DNA of 64,000 bases. Source: Limnanthes douglasii subsp. nivea (taxonomy: Eukaryota > Streptophyta > Magnoliopsida > Brassicales > Limnanthaceae). The DNA lies in NCBI GenBank assembly GCA_036936605.1, contig JAUPFV010000001.1, forward strand, positions 75,349,910 to 75,413,909, written 5' to 3'. The notes under the pieces are model-generated. The model was given only the letters and a program-made list of their open reading frames with translations. It had not been told where the DNA came from and did no database searches. A program made the position numbers and the translations under genes. Below are positions 12,901-24,147 of the stretch, in pieces (within the stretch, counting starts at the first letter, position 1; each line of letters begins with the position of its first letter).

Positions 12901-13560
12901 ATATAAAGCCAAAGTATCTAAAGAGAGCATGGATATCATGGGTGGCCTCTTCTTTGATAACTTGGCCATCAGAGTAAGTTTTTCATTGGCTTCAAGAAAG
13001 GTTTTATAATGTTCTTGAAATGTAACATATATGTGGTCACTTTTATTTTAAATCTTTACTTTATCATGTGTGATATCTTTAGGTAAGTATATAGTGAATT
13101 CAACATATGATTTTGTTGGAACCAGAGAGGTAAGGGATCCTGACTGGAGATATGTTGTTTTTTGGTGGATTAAGTTTTGTTCAAATGTGGGATTGGTTCT
13201 AAGGTTCGAGAATTGGGTGATTGGTCCTGGTATAATAGTCTGAGAGCCATTTGAGGTAATCAGAGGTGAGAAATTTATGTTTATATCTTCTTTTTGTCTG
13301 AGTTATGTAGAATTTTTCTTGAGAAATATGTTATTGAATCTCGTACTGAACTTATTCGATCGATGATGATGTTGTTTGCAGCGTTTACCTTTGGTGATGG
13401 TCTTGGTTGCTGTATGTTTTTGGAAGAGGATGACTATTTGATATGTTGTATGGGCTTGTATAATACCTGGTAAGGATAATGCATTTATATGTAAGAGGGC
13501 GCATGTTATTAAGATTGCTAAAGTGTCTGATGGTTTTCGAGATTTAATTTTTTAGATCTC

Positions 13561-14519
13561 AAGATTCACACGTTGTATGACCTTCTCCCCATATTATTTT
13601 TCAAAGTATTTATTACAATAATAGATAAAAGTTATAACTTTTATGTCTTTCGTGTGCATGAAGAATTTGAGACGAAAAAAATACTAGTGTTTTCGTGTAT
13701 ATGTATAATAATAAAAAATTTAAAATTTTAAGATTATGTTGTTCAGATATATTTTAAATTTTTGGTAGTTTAATAATCGATAAAATACTATTAAATATAA
13801 TATGCTAAATGTATTTATTTCAATATTTGAATAAATGTTTATTATCATTTTTTGTTAATTTTAAATTATTTACTATCATTTAATACATAGATTTTATAAA
13901 AAATTCATGAATTTTTCTTTTCTGAGTTACTAATTAGATCATTTTAATGCTATTATTTATTATCATTTAATACATGGATTTTATAAAATATTCATGTATA
14001 TGTATAATCGATAATAACTAAGGATTTTAAGATGCTTTTATCGATCATAGTATATATTGAATTGCATGTATGCGTTTCAATTTTTAAATTGACCGGTTTT
14101 AATATTATGCCGTTTTATTTGGATTTTAATTTGGATATATTTAAATTTTATCGATTTATAAATGATTTTGTGTCAAGTATTTGAGATTGGTGGGTTACGG
14201 ATATTTTTAGTTTTACTTATTATTTTGGTGATTTTAAGATAACATTTTTTATGTAATGATCGTAATTTGAAATTTATGGTAGTATTGTTTGATCGCATAA
14301 AATTTCAAATTATTGATATCAAAATGTTGGATACTGTTAAGGATAGAATATCAGTTAGAGATATAGTTTCTATAGTGGATAAAATGTTGATATCACAAGT
14401 GAATTTTTGTTAGAGTATGATATGGATAACCGTTTCTTTAAACTTTGCTGTTTACTTTTACAGTTTTTCTACAAGGTTTCGACTTTTGATGTCTTATATT
14501 TTTTATAAAATGACCATTT
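13561..14519. other. AT-rich spacer between LINE and Tat-B
   Basis: No ORF, repeat or coding remnant could be supported. Part of it may be the unrecognised 5' portion of the Tat-B LTR or the LINE 5' UTR. Confidence 0.5.
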
Positions 14520-15245
14520 ATTACCGTCAAATATAGATAGTTTTACTTTCTTCTATAGCTAAAGATAATATCAATGATAAGACTATATCTTATAGATAAT
14601 ATATTATTTATAGAGTGTAAGGAGAAGATAAGACGAAGGTAAAATAGTGATTAGACAAAGTTCGTAAAGAAGTGGTTAGATGAAGGTCATTAAAAAGTAG
14701 TTAGACGAAGGTCATAAAGAAGTGGTTACACGAAGGTTGCCAAGAAGTATATAGATGAGGGTCACAAATAAGCTAAAATGAGGGTCATAAGGAAATGGTT
14801 AGACGAATGTCATAAAAAATGTTGGATGAGGGTCATAAAGAAGATAAGTCGAGGGTAAGCAAACAAAAAATCTGTTAGAGAAGTTACAACTGAATAGAAC
14901 ATGTCATTATCTAATATGTTATCGAGAGTGTTTGTTAGGCCGTTATGACACGTGTATTGTATTAATTGATTGAAATGATTTTATAAATAGTTTAAATAAG
15001 GACTTAAGTTTCCATTTGGAGACTGGTCACTTCGATATACAAAAAAATCTTACTATCATAATTATTTTATTTCTTGATTATTCATCATTACTTTGGCTTT
15101 ACATTTAAGAAGGAATTAACTTATCAAATTTAACGATGTTTGTGATAAATCTTTTCTTTTTAAAAATTCAACTTTTAGTAATTTACCAATGATGATGACT
15201 AAATCGAGAATTAAAAGAAAAAATCCAAAAATATTTTCAATTTAG
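14520..15245 (+). repeat. putative 5' LTR of Tat-B
   Basis: The block contains iterated gttagacgaaggtcataaag-like motifs (14625-14860), then tgttaggccgttatgacacg (about 14931) and TATA-like ttataaat (about 14980), followed by aaggacttaagtttccattt. The same order of motifs occurs at 21541-22000 and 50340-50820. The copies at 14.5 kb and 21.4 kb are only moderately alike by eye. A primer-binding-site-like sequence starts at 15251. The 5' boundary is uncertain. Confidence 0.6.
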
Positions 15246-15250
15246 GATAC

Positions 15251-15268
15251 TTTGGTGACTGTTCTAAG
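15251..15268 (+). other. candidate primer binding site of Tat-B
   Basis: The sequence tttggtgactgttctaag lies directly after the LTR-like block and resembles the TTGGCGACTC... sites used by some Tat/Ogre-type elements, with several mismatches. It is suggestive only. Confidence 0.35.
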
Positions 15269-15389
15269 AATCATCACTAAATTGTGAGATATTGGAAACA
15301 ATACAACGCAAAATCAAGTTTTGAGAATAATATTTGGTGTGTACAATACAATTGGCTAGGATAAAAAACTTCCAACAGTCATGGTGGCA

Positions 15390-16180
15390 TATTATAATCA
15401 AACAACCAGAGAAGCATTCTTGTGTATAGTGGAATCAACCAAGTTCAGAATGGTTCATCCGGTGCAGAAGCACACAAGTATTTTAAACCAATATAAGGAA
15501 AACATATCCCCAAGCAAGGATTACAAACCACTCATCTAGTGTTAATATTTTAGAAATAAAAATTGAGGAATTGAAAGTGGGAAAAGTTAGAGCAAATAAA
15601 TTACAAGTTGAGAGAGCTCGAGATGCTAAAGAAGGAATAAAAAAGTTTACTCAGGCATTGCAATTCCTATTAGAAAACGTAAGGAAAAAGTTTACTCAGG
15701 CATAACAAGTAAGGAAAAAATATTGAACAAAAGAGATAGTAAGCGAGTTATACGAAGAAAATGAAAAACAATTGTGGTATTTATGTACAAAAAACGATGG
15801 TATTATAGAGACCAATGAGAGTAGTAATGAAAACCAAAAGAAAAGAGAGTTGAAAGATTCTGAGTTTTAGAATCAGTGAAGTAATTTGGTATTAGGAAAA
15901 GATAAGGGAAGAAAACGTTTCATAACTAGGAGAGACCTAATATAACTCTGTTTGTTGAGAAATTTTTGAAGGAAAAGTCCTACGAAAATTTGATCCTTAT
16001 CGAATGGATACTTATGATTGTTCAGCAGATGCTAAGAGATTGGGAACGACTAAATTCTTAGTAGGAGGTCAAAATCTTAACAATAAAGATAGTTAAAGAT
16101 TTGAATATTATTTTTTATATTTGAGAGATCAAATTCTTTTTGAGGGAACTAGCTTTGAGAATACAAACAATTAGAAATAC
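15390..16180 (+). pseudogene. Tat-B leader/gag remnant with coiled-coil segment
   Basis: Plus-strand frames between 15540 and 15720 read KIEELKVGKVRANKLQVERA and then KEGIKKFTQALQFLLENVRK, a heptad-like coiled coil; a K/E-rich stretch follows. No protease or RT motif is present before integrase begins at about 16183. The distance from the LTR to integrase is under 1 kb, where a complete element needs several kb, so most of gag-PR-RT has been deleted. The gag assignment rests on position and coiled-coil character only. Confidence 0.4.
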
Positions 16181-16182
16181 AA

Positions 16183-17200
16183 TTAATGACGATGTCTTAT
16201 ATCGAAAAATTGTTGTAAGACCAATATTATGATGCATGATCAATACTATATAGCAGCAAATGCAGAGGCTATTCTGAAAAGTTGTCACGCCTGTAAATAT
16301 ATGCTAATATGAACAACCTACGTAGTGAGCCGATGAGCATAGTGCTTGTTCCTTGTCCATTTGGTTAGTGAGAATTGATTTAGTGAGACCTTTACCAATA
16401 ACTACAAGAAATATGTAGTACTTAGTTTTAGTTAATAATAAATTTTAAAAGTGGGTCAAAAGTAAAATCCTTATAGAAGGTGAGGGCTCATGAAATTCAT
16501 GATTTCATACAAAGTCAGATTTTGTTTAAAATATCGGAGCCCACGAATTTTAAAGACATATAATAAGCCTCAATTTTAAAATGATAGGATGCCGATGTTT
16601 TTTAGAAGGTATGTAATAGAACATCATCTCACGACTCTATATTACCCCTATAAAAATGGTCAAGTAGAACTAATGATTAGAACAATTAGGGATGTAATAA
16701 ATACAAAGATCGAGGGACCTAAGGGAAAATGGCCTAATAATCTAGCATAGGTAATATGGGCATATAGAAGGACTCTTAGATCAGCTACCGGAGAAACCTA
16801 TTTTTCGTTAGTATATATGATAGAATTAGTAGCTCCAACATATATTATCATTCCTAGTCACATTATACAATATTACTCAGAGGAAGTTAAAAGTGAAAGA
16901 AAACAAGTCTCTATTGATTTGATTGAAGCACGAAGAGATCAAGCTCACATTAAGGAAAAGCACTATAAAATCTTAGTGAAGAACGGACTTGGCTCAAATT
17001 TAAAATCTAAAGAATAGGAGAATTTAGTCATAAAGAATATATTTTATGGGTTAAACGAAAAGAATGCAGGAAAGTTAGCTTCAAATTGGGATGGATCATA
17101 TAAAGTTATTTTTAACAGACACCATATGGCGTATTTGTAAGAAGACATGATATGAATTGACTCACCCTTGGAACATTAGTCATTTGAAACTATAAATCAG
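16183..17200 (+). pseudogene. Tat-B integrase
   Basis: From 16183 the frame DDVLYRKIVVRP matches the pre-integrase G-x-L-Y-R-K motif. Then come a KSCHACKY zinc-finger Cys pair (about 16278), a degenerate catalytic core, NGQVELMIRTIRDVI (about 16655) with the catalytic Glu kept, EGPKGKWPNNLA, VIWAYRRTLRSATGETYFSLV, and the LASNWDGSYKV ... HPWNISHLKL-type C-terminus ending near 17190. An intact stretch runs 16817-17017; elsewhere stops and frameshifts abound. Downstream, gggtttttaatgaggcac (17255-17272) is the motif usually found after integrase in Tat/Athila-type elements and also occurs in altered form after Tat-D. Gypsy integrase is certain, and the Tat lineage is likely. Confidence 0.85.
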
Positions 17201-17471
17201 AAATTTGTAATATGGTTGTGCATTCTTTTTCTATTCTAGGGGTGCGATAGGGTTTTTAATGAGGCACATTGTAAGCTAATTCATTAGTAAATAAGTTTGT
17301 CTTTGAAATAAGAAAGTATTATTTATATTCAAACGAAGAACCTAAATAAATTTAAATGTTTGAGTTCGACAGATATTAGAAAAGAAATGTGAGATGTTAA
17401 AGATAATTATTTAAGTTATAAACAAAGCAATCAAGAAAGTTATACGAGGAAAGGGGTGTGGGGTCGTGCAT

Positions 17472-17840
17472 AATGATAAGTAAGCAATAATAGTTAATAA
17501 ACCATCCTATGGTTGAAAGACCATTAGGAATGAAAATGTTAATACGATGCCCTGACTTAAAATATCAAAGTAGCGAAAATAGTTAATAAACCAAGCTTAA
17601 GTTTAAAAGACCATTCAAAATACAAGTCCCCATATTTTGCCCCGACTTAAAATTTCGAAGTAGCAAAGTTGGTTAATAAACCAAGCATAGGACTAAATCG
17701 TATTTAGGATGCGCAAGTGTCATAATGTGTCATGGGTTAAAATGTCAAAATAGCGAAGTTGGTTAATAAACAAGCCTAAGATTGAAAAATCTTTAGGATC
17801 CAGAAGTGGTTATGCTGTGTCCAGACTCAATAGTCAAATA
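17472..17840 (+). repeat. 90-bp tandem array (4 units) in Tat-B 3' UTR
   Basis: The landmark gttaataaaccaagc recurs at about 17491, 17580, 17670 and 17760, a spacing of 89-90 bp. Between landmarks the units share a gactaaaagaccattaggat-like segment, ccccgacttaaaat and tcaaagtagcgaa. The array lies between integrase and the antisense gene, as in Tat-A, but its unit is unrelated in sequence to the 36-bp unit there. Confidence 0.9.
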
Positions 17841-17999
17841 CACGTATCGACCCCACGATAAAATTAAGAGTAAAAATATGTTGTCAAAATAAGATAAGTA
17901 AGATTAAAACAAAAAGTGATTAAATATTAAAGTCAATTACAAAACATGCAAATCTAAAGAGCACACCAAAATAAAAATAAAAAATTGTTTTCAACAACA

Positions 18000-20640
18000 A
18001 CATTGTCAAATTAGGCAGTATAAGGAGGATAATTTCTGTAGTTAGGAACATCATCAACTTGATTAATGGAAGGTGGTTTACATTGACGAAGCCATCATCA
18101 TTTTGAACAATGAATTTGTCATCGGCTTGGTCGTTGAAGGACTTTTCTCTTAATGTACTTTAAACTTGAGGTCATTTAAGATAATTTGTCAAATCTAATA
18201 TAATACTATCTTTTTTAATTCTTTCAAGCCTACTTTGAGCAGCAACCAAAACTTATTTTCATTTTCCTAAATAGTTTTTGTTGTTTCTTCCAAAAATTTA
18301 TTATTAGTATATTCTAAATTTTTTTTATTTCTTAAGCATTCTTTGTTTCGAAATTAACAAGCTTATCAGAAAGATTTTTAACATCTATTTTCAAAGAAAC
18401 ATTTTTAGATTTGATACTAGAACTCCGATTTATTATAGTATTCATTTTGATAGACATAATGTCATCTTGACCCACTAGACCAACATTAACTTTAGCCATA
18501 TAAACATTCTGAGTAATCAACTTGTTATATAAAGTAAGTTGTTCTCCTTTTTGAGAAATCAACTCCGCATTTTAAATATCCAAGACATCCTTTTTAGCAC
18601 TTAAACTAACAACCAAGTTGTCTTTCTCAAGTTTGTATTTCGATAACTTATAAAATTATTGTTTTAAAATTAAATATCATTTTTGAAATTTTCCCAAATC
18701 ATTAGTAAGCTCTCTAATAGATCCAAACAACATAGGTCATGGTTTGAAATTTTGCATTATCTCGATATTTGATTATTCATTGGTCGATATAAAAGCATCA
18801 TCAACTTATGATAACTCCTTAAAAAAAATTTAAACATAGCGTTTATCATTATAGATTGAAGAAAATGTAATGATAAAAAAACATCTATTTGAAGCTGAAG
18901 TTACCTTTGCAAGGTATTAGCCATACTTATATTTTTGTAATGTGACACATTGGGGAATATTTGAGTTAACTAGTTATCAATAGTGTTGGACATAGAATTT
19001 TATAGAAGTAAGTTATTTATTGGGATGTACATGAAGTGTTGGGTGAGTTTATGTAGGAATTCATGGTTAAGTAATAAAATAGATAGCAGTGAGAGTGATT
19101 CTTTTATTTGAATTGTGAGTCGAAGAACCTAAAGAAGCCATATTTTTTCTTTTTCTCTCGTCAGAAGTTAGGCTTGCAAGCTTGTTTGGTTCGCTAGTGT
19201 TTTTTTTGTTTATTTGGTTATCAGTGGGTCTGGTAGAGAGTTTTTATTTAGTAATATGAGAGTCATCATAAATGATATGATTTTGTAGGGGTAGGGTCTT
19301 GACCAGAAAATGGAATAATATTTATTATTATAACCAAAGACATCATTAGAAGCATGAAGGTTTTCTTGGTATTAATAGGAATTGTATTGGAAACAGATTT
19401 TGCGTTTGAAGGGATCTCATCAGATTTGGAGGTATTTATCTTTAAAGTAGTAAGGTTCGTAACACAGATGGTTAGATTTTTTGGTTTAAGGTGAACCTCA
19501 TCATGTCTAACGAGTATGCGCCTTTTTTTCTTGCGAGATCCCTCTCGCGTTGTAGGTTCATATTGAGAAATAACTAGATTATCGTTATGTTGATCAAGAT
19601 TTGAAACATTTAGTAGGATAATCATTGTTGACATCATTTGGTACTTTCTTTATATGACCATTTTAACCAAACCCACACTTATTTTTGTTACGAAATCTTT
19701 AAAGAAATACCCTTCCAATATTTTATGGGGTAGCTTCTTCTCCGGTTTCAGTCAGGATAATATCCTCGTCATCTTTCACAGTAAGTTCTCGAATGGATCA
19801 AAAACCAACTAGAAAAATATTTTCAACCGTAAATAGATAATAAAATTCCAAAAATAACATTGAACGGGCTGCAACATATAAACCTGGGAAATGATTTACT
19901 TTATCATCATCATAAACTTCTCTAAAAAAGTTGTTGATATTGACAAGAATCTACAAAATAATAAACTACACATGAGATAAGCGTGAGTTTTACAAATGGT
20001 AACAAAAAATATAGATCCTATCAGACGTGTATTCATCCACCATTTTTCGAGTTGACCATATTCTCGATTCACATTTCAATGTTCCCCATTCCCGGTTACG
20101 TAAATAAAAGAAATTTTCCAATGGTGCATCAAAGAGGTTAGGTTGACAATTTTATTCCCATGTTTAATATTTATATAATAAAAATATAGGTGTTAGATAT
20201 TTTAAGATTTCAACATTTGTGAGAAAATCTAAAACATAAACGCTTTAAAAACAATTGAGATGAGCAACACAATGAGTTTTGTATATCACACGTTAACAAC
20301 TAGTTGTGTGGGGCATATGCGAATGTATCTGAAAAAATATTGAATAAATTTGGGAAGAGGAAATCAAATATCATAGTGATATATAAAAGTAAAGAAGAGC
20401 GTTTCTCATTTTCCATTATGATGGGGGTAATTCACCACGATTAGAAAGACGAGTAATCAAGTCATGCGAGATTCCATAGTAATTTTTAAAACGATGATGT
20501 TCTTCATCAAACATATGTTTCTAGGAAAATTGGCTGAATTATTCATATAAAACATATTTTTTCTGCTTGATCTACAAGAAGGAGTTGGTTTTTGGCTAAT
20601 GGTGATTGTTTTTTCCTTTTAGGAGCCACTGGTGAATGTT
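18000..20640 (-). pseudogene. antisense gene (aORF) of Tat-B, broken
   Basis: Minus-strand frames opposite to pol. Near 20450-20250 a core reads FIQYFFRYIRICPTQLVV, which aligns with MIVEYFKILNLFPTKATL of the Tat-A aORF; just before it, WKMRNALLYFYISL corresponds to the Tat-A segment ahead of RFPF. A K/R-rich segment (GSRKKKRRILVRH) lies in the frame 19637-19266. A coiled-coil-like frame lies at 18562-18332 (SLKIDVKNLSDKLVNF). The end near 18010 reads NQVDDVPNYRNYPPYTA. The order core, basic/Ser-rich middle, coiled coil, C-terminus matches Tat-A. Stops are many, so the copy is dead. The homology call rests on about 45 residues of core plus layout. Confidence 0.6.
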
Positions 20641-21430
20641 TTTTCCTTTGGAGATCCATTTATAGGTAAGAGAGGAACATTATCAACAAGGTTTATTAAA
20701 TTAATTATTTTGTACGATTTGTTTATTTCCACGTAAAATTAAAGATAAAAAATAAGATTTGATGATGGTTCTCTAATAAAAATAAGTAGAGTCAGTATGC
20801 TAGTGCTAATGAAAAAAAAATGAAGTATAAAAAAATTTCTTCTATAAATTTGAGGATTTTATTTGAATAATCATTTAGCATGTACAATTTGATTATATTT
20901 TGTTAACAATCATGAGATATATAAACAAAAGAGAAGAGAAAAATAGGCATAGATAATATATGATAAGGAAAATTAAAGACGAAAGCCAGGACTGAAGGTC
21001 CCTCAAGTTAACTAGAGGAAGTATAAAAGGCAGATAAGCTTAGAAGAAAATAAATAATAAAGGAGGTGATATTTTTAGTATAAATAGGAGTCATTTGATT
21101 AGAAAAGAATCAACAACTAAGATACAAAAATGATATATTTTAAAATAAATAATAATAAAATAAAAGGAGAAATGATTGAATTTTTGAAAAATGAAACTGT
21201 TTCTAGGAAACGTGTCAGAATTTACAAAGTCTTAACGTTTAAATTTTTATACGTGGTAACATATATCTAGATGTTAAAAAATTTAACGCATACTGAAATT
21301 ATTTAGATAAAATAATATTAATAAATCATTATTTTTATCGATGATGCCTCGTCTAAGTATCTTTAAATAGTCCTTAAAATTTTGTTTTACAAAAATTACT
21401 TTAACGACTATGGAGGACTCCTGATAAGGT
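20641..21430 (+). other. Tat-B 3' non-coding region before the LTR-like block
   Basis: No ORF. Purine-rich runs (aaaagagaagagaaaaatagg, about 20928-20948; aaaggaggtgatat, about 21059) are candidates for the polypurine tract next to a 3' LTR. The LTR start was not resolved. Confidence 0.4.
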
Positions 21431-22020
21431 TATATTTTATACATAGTGTATATTCTTTTTAGAGACGAAGTAAAATTTTATCAAATACTAACAAAAGGAA
21501 AAGATGCATCTAATAAAAAAGAAGACAAAAGAAAGGTCATAAAACAATCGTTAGACAAAGGTCATAAAGAAGCGGTTAGACGAAGGTCACCAAAAAGTGT
21601 TAGACGCATGTTATAAAAAAATGGTTAGACGAAGTTACCAAGATGTAGTTAGATAAGGGTCACAAAAACAATAAGATGAGGGTTATATGTAAAAAGTTAG
21701 ATGGAGGTCATGAAGAAGATGTTGGGCGACGGTGACGAGGGTAAGAAAACAAAAAAGCCATTCGAGCGGTTACAACTAATTAACACGTGGAAATATCTAA
21801 TAGGTTATCGAGATTGTTTGTTAGGCCATTATGACACGTGTAGTACAAAAGTTGGTAGAAATAATAATATAAATAGTATAAATAAGGACTTAAGTCTTCA
21901 TTTAAAGCATGTCACTTCGATATACAAAACATTTGTTACTATGAGAATTATTTTGTTCTCGATTATTCTTGATTACTTTCGATTTACATTTGAGAAGGAA
22001 ATACCATATAAAAAAATGGT
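21431..22020 (+). repeat. LTR-like block (putative 3' LTR of Tat-B, or LTR of a further element)
   Basis: It carries the same ordered motifs as 14520-15245: iterated gttagacgaaggtca, tgttaggccattatgacacg (about 21819), a TATA-like stretch, and aataaggacttaagtcttca. The near-identical copy 50246-50835 begins the second duplication copy. It could close Tat-B or open another element, since the duplication begins exactly here. No TG...CA termini were resolved. The 117-residue frame 21701-22054 runs through the LTR-like motifs and is not considered a gene. Confidence 0.55.
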
Positions 22021-23109
22021 ATACTTTTGTGTATATTTATATTTTATTTTTTAATTTAAAACCCAAAAGGTTTTGTTACTTGGAGAGAAATGTTGTTTTA
22101 CTAATGAAAAAACATTTTTTTTTCAGTTGCAAAAAACATTGTTTTTTATTGTGAAAAACTAAGCTTTACACTTGCGAGAATAGATGTTAATTACTTGCGA
22201 AAGTAAGGTGTTTTAACTGGTGAAAAATTTAATGTTTTTCACTTATAAAAATTAATTTTAATTTCTTGTAAAAATTAATATTTTTATTACATACCTTATA
22301 CAAGTTTCGTTTTAGTAAATTTTGTTGTTGTCGGGGCTGAATATGAGGATGATTGCCTATGGTTATTTGAGTTACTAAATCCTCATTTACTTGATTGTAA
22401 AATCAGATTTATGTATGGTTATTATATAGGTATGGTTACTGATGTTTCAATAGTTTTCTCTTATTAGGAACTCAAAACATGATTTGAGAAATATACCTTA
22501 TAATTTTATGATGAAGATAGTTCAAAAATTGAAATAGCGTATGTATGCACCTAATGAGAATTTAGTCAATATATATATATATAAACAAGAATTTCAAGAA
22601 GAAAACCGTCATAAAGTTGTTATTTTTATGGAAAACTGGTCTATTGAAAAATATTCATGCACATATTTTAGAGATAAACAATATGATTTTATTTCACCGG
22701 GGTGTTGCAGAGTCATTTAATCATCAAAGAAAATAATGTTGTATTCTTCATATTTTGGATTTACTTGACAAAATTATAATTTTTTTATGACTCAAATTTC
22801 AAAGTGTTAGTCAAATTGTTTAAATTAGAATAACGATCTGTGTCCTCATATTGACAAGAAAGATAAGTCTGATACTAAAGTATGGCGTTGATAAATTCTC
22901 TAGTCATCTTCCCAAGTATTTTATGAAGTTCAGTGTGAACCAATTATGACTTGTTGATCTTTTAAATTACAAGTATTCTTGTGTTATGTGAAAAATTCAA
23001 TGTTTTCTTTAGTCGCATGTATATTGTACTTAGTATTCTGGAAAATCCTTCAACATATGCGGAGCAATACTATTACTCAAATTCTTATAAGGAAACTTAT
23101 TCAAAAAAC
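22021..23109. other. AT-rich region with a field of acttgtgaaaa-like motifs
   Basis: No credible gene. Between about 22080 and 22320 the motif family acttgcgaaa / acttgtgaaaaatt / acttataaaaatt recurs every 25-40 bp with drift. The same motif family returns at 24290-24660 and, as tacttgcaaaa, at 28438-28760. The remainder is unremarkable and duplicated at 50836-51935. Confidence 0.5.
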
Positions 23110-24147
23110 AAACTAGTTTTAAGGCTAAAAACTATGGATAGTCCTAAATGCTTATCGCGGTTTAGTGTCCCGTTTTCACTTTTGTAACAAACTGATCTCC
23201 AATCTTCCCAAAAAATTATATAAACTAGCCATTCATGACATCATCAACCTTCTAATCTTGTTATACCATTTGACCCTCCACTTCACCTTCCACGTAGGAC
23301 GTTGATGTAGATGCGGTAAGTAATTAAATATTCACCATTAACATTTTATCTCTACTATTTACTTAATATTTAACCCACTAACCGACCCAGCTCACATATA
23401 AGTCGGCTCATATGACATTACCAACCCATTAATATTAAAATACCCAAATTCATAACCAAATTAGAATGACTAATTGAAATTGGGTATTTTAATTGGAACG
23501 GGTTGGTTTTGTCATATGGTGCGAGTTATATGTAGGCTTGGTTGTATAATGGGTTAAATAGTAAGTAAATAGTAAAAATATAATGTTAATTGTGAATATT
23601 TAATTACTTACTGTGTCCATATCAACGTTTTACATGAAAGCTGACGTGGATGATCACATGGTTTAAGAGGATTCAAAGAGTTGATGACGTCACGAATGCT
23701 AGTTCGTATAATTTTTGAAAACATTGGAGACCATTTGTTACAAAAGTAAACGTGATGAACTAAGGTGCGATAATTTATAAACGTAGGGAACTAGCCATGG
23801 GTTTTAGCGGGTAAAAAACACCAGAGGTCCTCCATGTTTGTCACTTGTAACACATCAGTCCATATTCTTTGTCTCTGTAGTAAACCGGTCCTCTATGTTT
23901 TAAAAATATAATAAACAGATCCCTTTTTGTAATAAATAGGTCCTTCATGTCTGTAATAAACAGGTCCCTCACGTTTTCAATTTGTAATAAACAAGTCCTT
24001 CAAATTTTCAGAAAATGATTTGTTTGTTACATTTTTAAAACATAGGGGACCAGTTTATTACAAAGACAAAGAATAGGGACTGATGTGTTACAAGTGACAA
24101 ACATAGAGGACCTCTGGTGTTTGTAACCCGTTTTTAGCACTAGTTTT
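23110..24147. mobile_element. foldback element with nested palindromes
   Basis: Outer termini aaactagttttaaggctaaa (from 23110) and tttttagcactagttt (to about 24147) are inverted. Inside, 23140-23815 is a long imperfect inverted repeat. For example, acttttgtaacaaactgatc on the left matches the complement of ggtctccaatg...ttgttacaaaagta on the right, and its centre (23316-23625) is a tighter palindrome with arms of about 145 bp. A second inverted repeat spans 23815-24130: ccagaggtcctccatgtttg on the left and caaacatagaggacctctgg on the right. No coding capacity is seen. The structure fits a foldback or non-autonomous DNA transposon; the superfamily is not determined. A truncated copy lies at 51936-52660. 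Confidence 0.8.

Larger units (their letters stand above)
7150..13560 (-). mobile_element. L1-type LINE (non-LTR retrotransposon) remnant
   Basis: On the minus strand the order 5' to 3' is ORF1 with a DUF4283-like region and a CCHC-like knuckle, then an APE-type endonuclease, a reverse transcriptase, a zf-RVT segment and an RNase H domain. That is the full domain order of plant L1 elements. Many stops and frameshifts mark it as an old inactive copy. The 3' end is not sharp: T-rich runs on the plus strand near 7520-7532 and 7175 are candidates for the poly(A) tail. The 5' end is placed near 13.5 kb because coding similarity fades there. Confidence 0.85.

Noticed and set aside
21701..22154. ORFs of 117 and 61 residues (and 50647-51037 in copy 2)
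   Set aside because: They run across LTR-like non-coding motifs, differ in length between the two copies through frame-breaking indels, and show no domain.
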